Of a DNA stretch of 64,000 nt, positions 32,010-45,000 are shown piece by piece. The DNA is from Cyprinodon diabolis (lineage: Eukaryota; Chordata; Actinopteri; Cyprinodontiformes; Cyprinodontidae). The stretch is from contig CM060064.1 in assembly GCA_030533445.1 (NCBI GenBank), forward strand, positions 26,643,126 through 26,707,125, given 5' to 3'. The translations under genes were made by a program, and so were the position numbers. Position 1 is the stretch's first letter, and each line of letters starts with the position of its first letter. Under the pieces are notes generated by a model, which searched no databases, was not told the DNA's origin, and worked only from the letters and a program-made list of their open reading frames with translations.

Positions 32010-34738
32010 AAAGGGGTAGAAAGATCTAGGTAAATCTAAACAATGTATGTATAGAAAAAAATATATCTGCTAAATCTATATTCAACAACAAAAATATTTT
32101 GTTAAGCAAATTATGCCAAACAGCTATTAAAAAATAAAAATCATATCAGATTTATAGTCCCTACACTGCAGATATATTTGAATCTGTCCTTATATTACAA
32201 CCAAATCCATTTACACAATAACAGATAAAAACCTTTAGATAAATCTAACATTACCCGCCACATATCTGACTCAAAAATCATTAAAACAACTATTTACATT
32301 GATTTCAAACTGAACTATTTCCATACTTGTATTATACTAAACTGAACTTCCAATATTCACCACTGTTTGATGCAAAGGAACTTTTTTCTCTGATCACGGA
32401 GCAACTGGCTTGCTAGGTCTCGCAATGAATCCTGGGATAACCAAGGATAGTGAAGATAAACCAGACCCATCATTCAAATAGGCCAAAAAGAAAGACGTAT
32501 TTATAGGCCACATAACGAGGAGTCTTGGAATCCGACCAGACCTCGGCGCCACACTATGACGTAATCGGCCTATGATTCTGGCCTTAAGAGGACGCATCCC
32601 ATGAATTCGAACACAGCCTGTGTGTCAATCTGTGAGGTGTTAAAGATTCTTGAAGATGTGTGTCTGACTATGAAGGCTGTAAATTAAAAGCATCTTCCAA
32701 TGCAAGAGATGACTGGTGTTGAATACTTTTTTGTTTCAACTAAATCTCTCCCACAGATGAAAGACTTGCATAATAAGCAACCATTAGGTAATGATCCTTG
32801 GATTGCTCAGCGTTTTGAAATAATGTTGTTCTGGGACATGGATTCAAAAATGTTCATTTACAGACCCGAACTATTGAATACATGGGGGAGATACAAGGCT
32901 TTGGTAAGGATTTTTTTTATTTTTTTTGGGTCTGGCCTGCAGCTTGTCTTTGTGTGGATTGAACCTCAGATTTTACTGCCAAGTTGTTCGGTCCATGAGT
33001 TTGTTAAATGAGGAAAAAGTAAAAACACCCTTTCTGCTTCTCTTTGCTTCAGTCTTTTCAGAGCCTCTCATAGTTGGGGCCCCTGAGCAACATGTTTGAT
33101 ACGATTCCCTTTCTGTTATGCCCACAGTTCTCCTTCTGAATCCTGTAAAAATGTAAATCATATTAATGTCACATCAAAAAGTATTCTAGATCATTTCAAA
33201 ATTGCACCATACACATTCTACCTCACATGCATTCAACATTTAGGACAGACAGACAGACATTGGCCACATAAAGTTTGCTTAACCCATCAGTAACAATTTT
33301 TTGATCGATCTTCATAGTAGAATTTTCCCAATTTAAAGAAAAACCCATAATTTCTTCACCAGTCTGGTTTTAAGACCTCTGCACCAGTGCTTTTCAGCCT
33401 AATTTTAGGATCCTTGTTAAACTATATGTGCACATTTATAGAAACCCAAGATTTATTTGCTCATGTTAGACATCAAAATAAGTTCTCACACCCAATGATT
33501 TCTAATCTAAGCGACCCCCAAAAATGACATGTTAGAATTTTCAAATAGGCGAACACCTCTAATGGGTTCTGAAAAGTGGCAAGTTTGTTTTTCTCCAGAA
33601 AATCCCATTTTTTTGGGAGGTGGGGACATCAAGATTCAGGGTGCTGTCTCTGGCCCCGTATCAACCATAAAAGGACAGTTACTGCCCTAAATCAAAATAT
33701 CTATCACTGGTGTTGGACCTTTTTCAAAAACTACCTCTGTAACTACACAACTAATGGGATCCCGGCCTCCCTAGTATTGTGGCATTTGCTTCCTTTCACT
33801 AATTCTTACTGAACCCGCACTTCGATCTTTGCCCATTTCTCCCCTTCTCTATTAAACTCACCCTCCATTTTATCTACCGCTGTCTGCCTCTCTTTTTTTT
33901 ATCCACTGAACTCAACCTTCCTAATTTGTTTATTTGATGTAACCCACTCTCTTTTGAACAGTTGACTGATTAATGATCCATTTAATTCACCTTAGAGTAT
34001 TCTCAGTGATCAGTGTTTCATTTATACTCACTCTGCTACAGTTTGACAAACTTAGCTTGTGGGTTTTAACATTTTCAAATATAAGCTCCAGACTCAGTCA
34101 CTCTAAATGCAGTTTACAATGTCATTCTAGTGTAGTAATTGGTACATGTCTTTAAGTTGAAAACTGCTTCTAGACTCCTGGTCCCTAATTCTGCTATGAT
34201 CGGCTCTGCGTACACTCAGTCTCTCTGTGTCTGCTTTTTCTTTTCTCTCCTGCCTCTAAGTGAACAGCTGCTCTATGTGAAACACCTTTTGGACCTCAAT
34301 GTTGGGCGGGGGCCTACAGCACTCACATGTACTAATCGATCTTCTTACCTTAAAATGTTAACTTCAAGACATCGTAAATTGTAAATATATCAATCAATAT
34401 ATTTCATATCTTTTAAGCTCTCCTTTCCAAGGTTCACCTCCAAAAATGATAGAAACATCGACAGCATTTGCATAACGACAGGAATGAAAGATAACCAAAA
34501 CCAAACACTTTCTAATAGAAATTATTATAGACCAGATCATATTTCTTGATAGTCTGTTTATACACAAACATTTTATACCCCAGACAGACATTGAATAAAC
34601 AGCATACAACAGACAGTTAGACATACACACACATGATGGCTTCTAACATAGTGTTGTTTATGATAATATAGTTCAGAACATTTTCACGAGCTTGTTACAA
34701 CCTATTTTTTAGTGTATCCAATAAAAAAAAAAACTGCG
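32010..34738. other. gene-free stretch
   Basis: About 2.7 kb with only short frames. There is a GACA tetranucleotide run near 33245. No exon with splice sites, RNA gene or element boundary could be supported. Confidence 0.45.
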
Positions 34739-35190
34739 CTAATAAGCAGTGATGGGACTAACGGCGTTGAAAGTAACTTTCTTTCTTTTAGTAACGAGTA
34801 ATCTAACTAATTACTTTGACTGTAACTATAACGCAGTTACCATTGCAGATCCCCCGTTACTGCGCGTTACTCAGGTCGCACAATGAACCTTTTTTCATGA
34901 TAGGACTCGTGCGCAGCTGCGTGAAGCTAACACCCCACCCACGTCAAAAACTCTGCAAATAGACTGAATGGTTAGTGCAACGTTAGTGCAGATTTGTGCA
35001 GAAAAAAATATTGTTTGTGCTACTTTTGTTTAAGAGATATTAAAGATTATTTTTTAGGTCATCCAGAGGTGCGCGCCTTGTCATGAGAGAGGGGAGGATG
35101 AGAATGGCTGATGTATAGTGAGATTCCGTCTGTCAGTGGGTAGGTGGGTGTTTCTGCTGGTGGGTGTTAACGTACAGCACACACAGAGAG

Positions 35191-35355
35191 ATGGAGAGTG
35201 AGGAGGATCCAGCAGCAAACAGCGTTTTCCTGATGGAAATACCGGTGTTACGTCGAGCTGCGTTTCCCCATCACATACGGTTTCCTCTGCATCTCCGCAC
35301 AGCGCAGGCAGCACGACTCACCGCGCAAGCGACAGGAAACGCGCATGCTCGCTAA
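35191..35355 (+). pseudogene. hAT transposase first-exon remnant (possible)
   Basis: Frame [20 protein letters not shown]... of 54 codons inside the hAT element. The acidic MESEED start and position near the left end suggest the first exon of the parental transposase; no catalytic domain is present. Confidence 0.4.
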
Positions 35356-35451
35356 AGGCGCGCACCAGTCGCCCTGTGCTCGCGCCACAGGAGAACTATG
35401 GAGAGCGTGAACGATCAAATGATAGCCCATATGGAGAAAGGGAGAAATCTG

Positions 35452-35503
35452 GATGGATGGATGGATGGATGGATGGATGGATGGATGGATGGATGGATGG
35501 ATA
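35452..35503. repeat. (GGAT)n microsatellite
   Basis: About 12 GGAT units inside the hAT element. The open frames over it (MDGW or IHPS repeats) are artefacts. Confidence 0.97.
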
Positions 35504-36247
35504 CTCTGCCTTTTCAACCTACTGTATTTTTTATTTTAAACATTATTTGATGGCTTTTGTGGCAGGGATGGAGATCCATATTTTATGTCACACACAGAGT
35601 ATACATCTAGATAGATAGATGGATAGATGTTGGAGTATCTATAACAACCCAAACACACAGGATTTCAGAATTAGACATCCCCAGTTATTAATTTTATATA
35701 CTCACCAGATCTGAATGCCCTGTTAAAAAACTTCACATGGCGTTCCCCCCTTATGTCTTTTACGTTGAGTTGCAATAAATGCTAAACTCTCTGCAGGTTC
35801 TTGTCTTTGTCGTCCGCTCTATTCAGCTGGCTTTGGAAACACACGGCGAGAAGGTGGGGGCTGGGTGGTGAGGGTTACGGGGGCGAGAAACGCAAAAGTA
35901 ACGCAATAGTTACTTTTACTAGTAACTAGTTACTTTTATTGTGGAGTAACTCAGTTAGTAACTCAGTTACTTTTTGGGAGAAGTAACTAGTAACTATAAC
36001 TAATTACTTTTTCAAAGTAACGTGCCCAACACTGCTAATAAGTGTTTGGAGGGGGGGCCCTCTAATTCTCCAAACACTCCATCTTCTCTCATTTTTTTCA
36101 ATCCATTCATCAAATTTTCTAATATAGTGTTCCGCATCTTTCAATGGAAAACCCACCAAGATCATATTATATTTCTTCCCTTCTCTAGACTCGCTTTTAA
36201 CGAGGTATTTCTGGATTCAGAGAGCACTGAACAAATGTCTGAAACCA

Positions 36248-36640
36248 ATGTCGGCTGCCACTTTAGACGATACCGCTTCTTTTGTAGTGTCCTTACGGGA
36301 CGATACAGGAAAAGCGCCACCCAATATCGATCGTCTCTTCAGTCACCGCTCCGTGTTTTGTAGAATCTTTAAGGGAAGTATACAGGAAAAACTCTTAACT
36401 TTAATGTTGACTGGCACATTAGACGGTTCCGCCTCTTTCGTTATCCTTAAGGGACAATCCGGACAAAGCAAACCCTATATCGACCGTCTCTTCAGCCAAC
36501 ACTCCTCTTTTTCGTCCATCTTTAGGAGAGGAAACAGGCAAAACTCTTAAATCCTCTATATTGGCTGGCACGCTGCCTACTTCTGTTTTCGTAAATGCAT
36601 CTTTCGTGTCTGCAGGCAGACCAGGAATAAAATCACCGTC
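36248..36640 (+). repeat. 52-codon tandem repeat with open frame, unknown
   Basis: Two successive 156-bp units start at ATG 36248 and ATG 36404, in the same frame. Translated, they align as MSAATLDDTASFVV...IDRLFSHRSVFCRIF and MLTGTLDGSASFVI...IDRLFSQHSSFSSIF. A third, degenerate unit from about 36558 (ILAGTLPTSVF...ASFVSAG) is shifted by two bases and follows a stop at 36548-36550. I do not recognise the sequence. It could be part of a decayed element protein or a fortuitously open minisatellite. Confidence 0.5.
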
Positions 36641-36740
36641 CCTTTCTGCATGCAGAAACCGTTGGGCTCTCCAACCAACTTATCCTAGTGAGCAGTATAA
36701 TTTTTGAAGGCGTCTGCGCAGGACCTTCAATCGTACTTTC

Positions 36741-38739
36741 AACCGCTACCCACAGCAGAACACACAACTTACTTTTTTAAATTCTTTTTCTTATTTTCTG
36801 GTGTACATGTTCGCAAAAAAAAAAACAACAAGAAAACAAAATCCCTCTGAGCAATTTCTCTGTCCACAGATGTATATAAAAGATTCAGCTCACTTCAGGA
36901 GATCACAACACAGCCAAAGTGTTTTAACATAAAAAAACTGGAGATATTTTTTAATAAGGAATCTCCTCACCTTTCAGTTATTGCAGCCACAGGCTGTGGA
37001 GCGTTTTCCGTCGGCAGCTCTGTTGTTTTGCTTCCAGGTCACGGGCGAGAAACACTATTTTGTTAAATGAGGAAGTTATGTCCCCTTGAAGGCAGTTGCG
37101 CCTCGGGACTTCCCTTCCGGTTCTTTTCCTGCGAGCAGGTTATTTACTACTCTTAACTCAAACTGGGTAAAACCATGTAAAAAAGACTTTTAAAACAGGA
37201 GTAAAAAAGTAACAGAGTTTATTCCAGATCAGGTCGTTACAGGACAAAGAAAAATGCTTGGAGCTTGCACAGCTGTGGGCTCAAAAATCACGTCCGCGAG
37301 TGTCCGGCAAAGATTGAGCCCCGAACAAGGTCATCTCCTGCTTCTTATAGCTCATGAGTCTATGTGTTGCACCAGGTGGATGCTTAGCTGTCCGTATCAG
37401 AAACTGACACGCCATCCATGCTAATATCTTGTGTATCTTTAAAATACAAGAAAGCTGTCCTATTTAGATGACCCACTTACACAAAGTGACATCCGCAATG
37501 TGAAGGAAGGCCATTTACTCTATCTGGCTAACAAAGTAACAATGCACATGATGTATAAAGAATAAACCTAACAAGTGCATGGCCTAACTATACTGATACT
37601 GTCAACAGAAGCAAAAGTCCCCAAACTAAATACAAAAAAACTGAAATCCAGGAGACCTCAGGGAAAACACACGAAGGAGAAAGTAACAACGAGGAACCAG
37701 AAAACTGTGACCGAGGAGGAGGAGTATATATATGTCAAACAGATCAAAGACTGGGGTAATCAACAGATTGGAAGCAGGTGTGGACAGAAAAATCTAGAAG
37801 GGAACTAGGTGAAGGAGATTGACACAAGAAGGCAACAGAGGGTAAACAAGAAATACAGAACTCAAATACAACCAGAAAACAAAATGGAAATGAAGGAATC
37901 ACAATAAAACATAAGTCAAAGTGTAACTGAAAACTCAAAAAGTGACAGATACTAATCAAAGCAATGCTATTCTAGGATTTTAGAATAGAATTATCTCTCC
38001 GCTATTTAACATAATTTTTACTATAATTTTGGTGCTATATTTTGACCAGAAACATGGTAACATGAATTTAATGAGGCAGTCATTATAATATGTTATTCTT
38101 TTTTTTTTTAATTAATAGACATTTTTATTGCTACAGAAGCTATTTCTCCTTAGTTGATGTTTTTTCTGGGTAGGTCGTTAAAAAAAATAAGCTGGTATTT
38201 GTTCTTCTTTTTAACTTCTTAAATTTCCTGGTGAAACAAAAATTAATAATCCCTATATTGTTTCAAATATATTTCTCTCTACTATTATATACTATTCTCT
38301 CTACTATAATAGAAGGAAATAATATATAAAGTGAAAAAAAATATCTCCCATTATTATATGACTCTAATAGAGCTGATAAAAAGAAAGGTCAACACAGTAA
38401 AATGAAAATAAGATGGAAGGTATGAAGGTTGATTTGTTTCTTTGTTATCCAATTAAAAAACTTTACTTCGATTAAAAAAAATAATAATTCAAAGAAAAAT
38501 TTTGTTCAAATGTATTTTTTGATGGTCTATATTTTTGCATTCACATACTTTTTTCCTTTGATTAAAAATGTTTATTGTTGAAGTTATCGTTTTTTTTTTT
38601 TTTGAAAATATATTTTTGATCGAAGAAACCATTTTTTTATTGAACAATAAACAAATCTACCTCCACAGGAAGGCCATTCAAAGTTTTATTAGACAGGAAA
38701 TATCAATTCTGTTATGATATTGCGGAGATATGCACCATT
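36741..38739. other. gene-free stretch upstream of the FAM171 gene
   Basis: 37130-37400 includes AGAGTTTATTCCAGATCAGG and GC-richer sequence that may be part of an unassigned repeat. 37980-38690 is very AT-rich with several poly(T) runs. No gene was recognised. Confidence 0.4.
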
Positions 38740-39094
38740 TTCACCACAAGATGGCGACAGATCTCCACAGATATTAAGCGGGGCTGAGCGTGGAGCAAGC
38801 CGCCTGTTGGTGCTGTTCTGGGGCATGAGGCTCAGAGGAATGGGGCCGTCTTCTTCCCTGACCCCGGCCCGTCAATAGGAAAAAAAAAAAAGGGGTTGGG
38901 ATGCACGACGGAGCAGATGAACCACAACTCCCTATTACATAAAATCAGGGCTGCTGATACCACAGAAACATGGGGTATCCCATTCTTCTGGGAAAAAACG
39001 CAGCTGTTTGCCAGGAGTGAGTTTTTAAACTCCACACGTTTGCTTTATACTTTGTTTCTTTCAGCCGTTTGCTTTGATACAAACATCTGCAACG
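38740..39094 (+). promoter_or_regulatory. putative promoter and 5' UTR of the FAM171 gene
   Basis: CAAGATGGCGAC at 38747-38758 matches the YY1-type core often found near vertebrate transcription starts. It is followed by GC-richer sequence up to the exon 1 start codon at 39095. The exact start site is not visible. Confidence 0.35.
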
Positions 39095-42000
39095 ATGTGG
39101 GCTGTGGACTGGAGGAGTCGAGCCGCTGCCACTGTACTCTGCATTTTGGCATACCTTATCTCCAAAGCATCAGCGGAAGGCACAGCGACGCAAGGTAAAA
39201 AAGCAAAGTTAATTTAATGCTCAGATAGGAAGGCTAGCTGACCGCCTGGCAGGCTAACTGTGCCGCTAGATGCTGAGGTGAGATCCACATAAGCTAACGT
39301 TAGCATGTTAGCTGAAAATGCCTTAAAAACAATAACTTCATTCTCTTTTAAATGGCGAATAAACGCATTATTTAAGACAGCAATGAATCACCTTTATTTC
39401 ACAGTAACCTACAGGAGTTTAATTTTGAAGACTTTAAACCCGGGGACAGTTTAAGGGCGACTCCAGCTGTTCTAATGTGTCTTTTAAGTTTGCTTTGATT
39501 TTTTTTTTTTTTTAATTAAGTGTGTTTGGTGAACTTGTGCACTTTATTTCTTTTGGTTTTAAAGTTAATATGTTTTAGAGCTAATTATGTGTTTCTATTG
39601 CCTGTAAAATAAAGAACCCCCTTACTCAATGAATCAGGTGCGGAGCTAGATGGGGGGACAGGGGTGGCCATGACCACCCTAAGTCAATCGTTGGCCACCC
39701 TTGTTGCCACCCCTACCACTTTTTCCCTCTAAACCCTGGCGTACACTGTGCAATTTTTTTAAAATCGTTGCACGCAACTACTGCTCACACTGTACGACTA
39801 AAGGGCTGGTTATACTCCCTGCAGCAGTGTGTCGCAGTTAGGTTGACGCAGACATTTTTGATTTACGCTGTGGGTCTAGATACGACCGAGGCGGAGAGGT
39901 AGTGGGGGCAAGTATGTCCGACAACGGAGGTACATGACGGCGAAAAAGAGCGGGGATCCAGGTGGAAAAAGGGTCCCAGTGTTCTCACGCACCTCGCTCC
40001 TCTAGCTGGTTTCTGTAATTGCGGTCATAAAAACAGAACAAGCCGCCCTCCTGTCTGCAGCACTGTCTGCGGTCACCTACAATTTGGGAGAGGTGCAGCA
40101 GAGTGTCTGCAGAAGGGGCGGGGACATCTCTGCGTTCATCGCAACACCTACACAGACGACCTAGTTTCGAAGTATAAACCGCAGGGTTTCGTCGTACAGT
40201 TTGACACAGCTCATGATTAATGTTCAGCTCTATGCTCTGATGTGATCTACCTGCTCACACTGTACGTCTAAAAACCACGTCGGGCTCAGCTCCGCAGTGA
40301 GATGGAGCTGCTCTGACTCGTCTATCCGGAAGCCAAACAAATAGAAGGGGAATATTAAGCTGTCTAGAGTTAAACACGCTGCCTTGGCAATTTGTGCAAT
40401 TTTGAGATCTGAAAGCCCTAAGAAGAAAAGGCGACGACATATTTGGACAAAGACATGGCTGAGCAGACGTGGTTACTACGGCCTGTTAATTTTACAGAAA
40501 GAACTCTATTTCACTTATTGCACCCCCGCCATGCTTCTGTGTTCACATCTGAGAGGAAGAAGAAAAAGAAGAATCCTTGTTTGCGCATTCGCACTGAACG
40601 ATTTGCGGTCGGGAGAAAATCAAACATGTTTAATTTTCTCCTGACGATTCCTGATCGGGACGTGGTCGTGAGAGGCAGATCCCCCTCGTTACCCCCTGTA
40701 CACTACATAACTCAAAATTAGGCTGAAAGTCGTCCCGATCAAAAAATTATCGCACAACTGGAAAATCGTACAGTGTACGCCCTGCTTAATACAGACGGTG
40801 GCAGCAGTAGTACTCTCAATTAGAATATTCAAACCATTTTAATTTTTATTAATATTTACTTGACAACAAAGATACTGTGGTTAATTATGCACATAAATAT
40901 GATGAAATTCAAGATAAGTACATAATTCATGCTCTTTTTCAGAACTAGATTATGTGTTATATGGGGTAAGGAGAAAATTGTATCTGCAAGTCATCTAGGA
41001 GTCTTCAGTGACATCATAGATAAATAACTATTTTAATAAAAACTTATTAAATAATCAATTTATGTAGAGATTTTTACTTGTAAATATAATTTTTTTGCAG
41101 AATGATTATTGATAAAAATAAGTAATGACAATGGAAAACTGATATTGCCATGATACAATATTGGCATGAATCATACCTTATTTTATTACTTATTTTATTG
41201 TTTAGAATGTTAGGAAAAAGGCTTGATCAAGTAATCTTACTAAAACAGGGAATGAAAGTCAACAACAAAAAGTATGACAACAACTAACCCATGTCAAATT
41301 ATCCATGAGTAACAGAAATTTAATGTTTCCATCGGCATGAAAATATCAGATTTTAACATCCGACTTTAGCTTTTTTGGCTAATATCGGACAGATATCAGG
41401 TATTAACGGTATTGTGGAGGATTTTAGCGCATTTTTTAAAAGACCTGCCTTCTCCACTTTAAAGAAAAATCCACACACTATCCATCCTGTGAGAAACGGT
41501 GGTGGCAGCATCACGTTCAGTTTTTTTTTTTTATCTAACCAAGGAGAGGGAAACTAGAAAGAGTTGGCTTGAAATAAAAACAGAGCAAAATAACTTGTCG
41601 GAGGTTTTAAAATATTCAGTATTTAAATATATGATGTAGTATTTTCAAAAATATAATAGACCCGCCTCTCCACTTTAAAAGAATAAAAATGCACGCACGA
41701 GAGTGTGAGAGAGTGTGCAAGTGACCATTTCTCCTCGTGCAAGCTCTTTTTAAAAGTTGCTGTTCTCATAGCTCATACAGGCTTACTGTGTCCTTATATA
41801 AAGAGGGGACTATATTGTGGACTTTACTCAGTTAACTTGCCGTTCGGACAGATCATCACTGCTTTTTCTTCTGTTGGTCATGTAACTCCTCCTCCACCTG
41901 CGCCATCTTTGTTATTAGTACCCGACAGCAGGCCGCTGTGACAGCAAATCCCATAATGCTTTGCGAGGAGAGCTCTCCGCGCAAAGCATTTCGGCATATA

Positions 42001-45000
42001 TTTTCCTCTTCTGAGGCCTTTCTTTTCTTCTCGTACACTTCGTAGATTCTTTTTCTCTTACAACCCTCAGCTATTTTCAGAGAACCACGCTGAGAAAAGT
42101 GAGCTTCAATAACTTACTGACTGAAACCGTAGCTCACCACACATACAAGCCTAAAAAGATACCCAAAAGGGATGAGCACGTAGGACGGCCTTACATAAAC
42201 ATATCACCAGAATCATTGACAATTAGGGGGAACAATTTATTTAGATGATCCAGCCGGAAATAAAAGATCATCCTCTATACCTTAACATCAGATCAGGACA
42301 TCTCTATTTCTAGTAGACTTTAATTTCTTTTCTTTAGTTAAAATTTTATTTCTGGACGTAAAACTAAAACGAAAAAAACGGGAAAGTGACATTAGAGAAC
42401 AAGTTATATATTCAGCTAGGGCTGCAACAACGAATCGATAAAAATCGACTTTTAAAAGCGTTGGCAACGTATTTCATCATCGATTAGTTGTGTCGTGCGA
42501 TAAATGCGTCATCCGCCGCCGTCGCCATTGCCGTGGGGCGCCTCCCCCATCCCAACCCCGCTCCCACAGGAGTCCCTCTCAGCGCTGCAGTCAGAGGATG
42601 TTTACCCTCAGCGTCCAGACTGCAAATGTAGTGCGCATGCGCCGGGATTGACGGCGCAAATTTATCACAATAATTAAAACAGCCTGCGCTTTGTAAAGCG
42701 AAAAAAGTCGTAACAGGCAACTTTTGTGAAAACAAATTCCCATGTAAATATCTGTCTTTGGAGGATGTGTTTTTTAGCACATAATTTTTATTCCAAATAC
42801 AATTTATAATTTGAATCACAGGGCTATTTTTATCTCTATTGTTAAAGGAATAGTACACCCAAAACATGATTAGCCATCATTTTCTACTCACCCCCATGCT
42901 GAGCAACACTCTGGAGTACTTTTTTTGATATCTCAAATGCATCTGGAGATCTGGGAGGCTTCTTGCTGTCTGGTGACATTCAAATGATGGAGGTCTATGG
43001 TGCCCGAGGCAGAAAGGTCCATAAAAGTCCACAAAAAACGTGTCAATATTCCTCCATACTGCTCATCCAATGTATTCCAAGTGTCCTGAGTGGGTAGCTT
43101 CCATAATTTACTCGAAACGAAGTCATTTAGAATGTTTTTAGAGCATAAACAGTAGTGTATAGGATTTCCTAAAAGCGCGCCCTTGCGAGTTCACGAGCCT
43201 ACGGAAACCGCGGCAGACCAAACCAGATGAAAGTGCGCATTCAGCTCGGCAAAGAACTCATGCTCTTCCTCAACACTGAGGTCCTCAGACATTTTTCTTT
43301 CGTTGTTTCTTTCTTTGCACAGGTAAACAGCAAATTTCTTCTTCTACGCTTGCATTATCAAGAGCAGACGCTGAATGCGCACTTTCATCTGGTTTGGTCT
43401 GCCGCAGTTTCCATAGGCTCGTGAACTCGCAGGCGCGCGCTTTTAGGAAATCCTATACACTACTGTTTATGCTCTAAAAACATTCTAAATGACTTTGTTT
43501 CGAGTAAATTATGGACGCTACCCACTCAGGACACTTGGAATACATTGGACGAGCAGTATGGAGGAATATTGACACGTTTTTTGTGGACTTTTATGGACCT
43601 TTCTGCCTCGGGCACCATAGACCTCCATTATTTGAATGTCAGCAGACAGCAAGAAGCCTCCCAGATCTCCAGATGCATTTGAGATATCAAAAAGTACTCC
43701 AGAGTGTTGTTCAGAATGGGGGGTGAGTAGAAAATGAAGGCTAATCATGTTTTGGGTGTACTATTCCTTTAAGTATTTTCTCAAGTAGCAACTTTAACTG
43801 CTATACTTTCCTGTCTTAAAAGGCAGAACTCTTCTAGTCTAAAAAAACCTCATTTGTTGAAATGGGGGGGCCTATTGTTTGAACCCCTTAGGGGCTTTTA
43901 AAAACAAAAATGCCTGTCTTTTTTTGCGCTTTATGAAACAAAGTACCCTATATTTTGTGGATGTACAGCTACATTTCTCATGTAAGTTTGCGTCGTTTTA
44001 ACACAAACATTTAATTTTCATATTGCACCAGAACAGTTAATGAGCAACCTGTACTTGTGTGCTTGTTTGTTCTGTCTAAAATGTTTATTTTGGAATAAAG
44101 AGGTTAATATAAAAAATATTTTTTGTCCGATTCATCGATTAATCGAAAAAATAATCGGCCGATTCATCGATTTTTAAAATAATCGTTAGTTGCAGCCCTA
44201 TATTCAGCCATATTTCTGAAATATTTTCATTTTTTTTCTACAGCTCAACCGTATCATGTTAAGGTTAAAATAAAACGGATATATCTTTTTCGTGATTAAG
44301 GATATTTGTCTGTCTGCTGAGTGTTTTACTTTTACTGTTTAATAAAAGCATGAGGATGTGTTTGAGTTTAGGGAATGTATATAATACTTTTAAGGTATAC
44401 ATTTAAATTTATTTTTTTGTAGCGCGTTTCTTAAAACAAAATGTCTGAGTGTGGATGTTTGCAGCTCCTAAATAATGAGTTTCTTGCCTGTTAAACTTAC
44501 ATTCCAATTCATTCACCCAGTAACTTTGTGGGAATATGGAAATATTAAAAATGATTATGAAATGCAATGAAGTGAAGTTTAAAGTACTTTAACTTTGCAG
44601 ATAATAATAGCTACAGTACCACATTCTCATAGAGAATGTGTTAAGTGAACATGACCATGTTCTCTTCGGCTGGTTTGTACAGTAAACACTTCTGTTATGG
44701 TGACCTTTCACCTGACAAAGATGTAAAGCAGCTATAAAGCCTAGTTATCTATTTGCATCACATTCAGTGCCAACTTCAAAGCTGCCCTGTCATAGGAGCT
44801 ATTTACACAAATCCATATCTGTTTTTTAGCCATCGCCTTTATTTATAATCACAGACTCATGTTGCTGTTGTCTCTGTTCACTTACACGGATGGCTGGCCT
44901 ACATTTGTCCGTTCTCCTCACTTGTTTTTACATAGGGGATCATAAACGTACACATACAGTCATGTTTACTATAAATAAGCCTTAAATGGAAACGGGTTTT

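Larger units (their letters stand above)
34747..36034 (+). mobile_element. non-autonomous hAT element (CAGTG...CACTG ends)
   Basis: Perfect 8-bp target duplication CTAATAAG (34739-34746 and 36035-36042). It begins CAGTGATGGGACTAACGGCG and ends GTAACGTGCCCAACACTG. The subterminal regions are rich in AGTAACT/AGTTACT repeats on both sides, as in the common fish family with CAGTGTTGGGC ends. It contains a transposase start and a GGAT microsatellite. Confidence 0.92.

Noticed and set aside
35248..35618. Frames across the GGAT repeat
   Set aside because: Same artefact as the CATC tract, inside a transposon.
43227..43748. Frames within the foldback element
   Set aside because: They lie in inverted arms and mirror each other; no recognisable protein.
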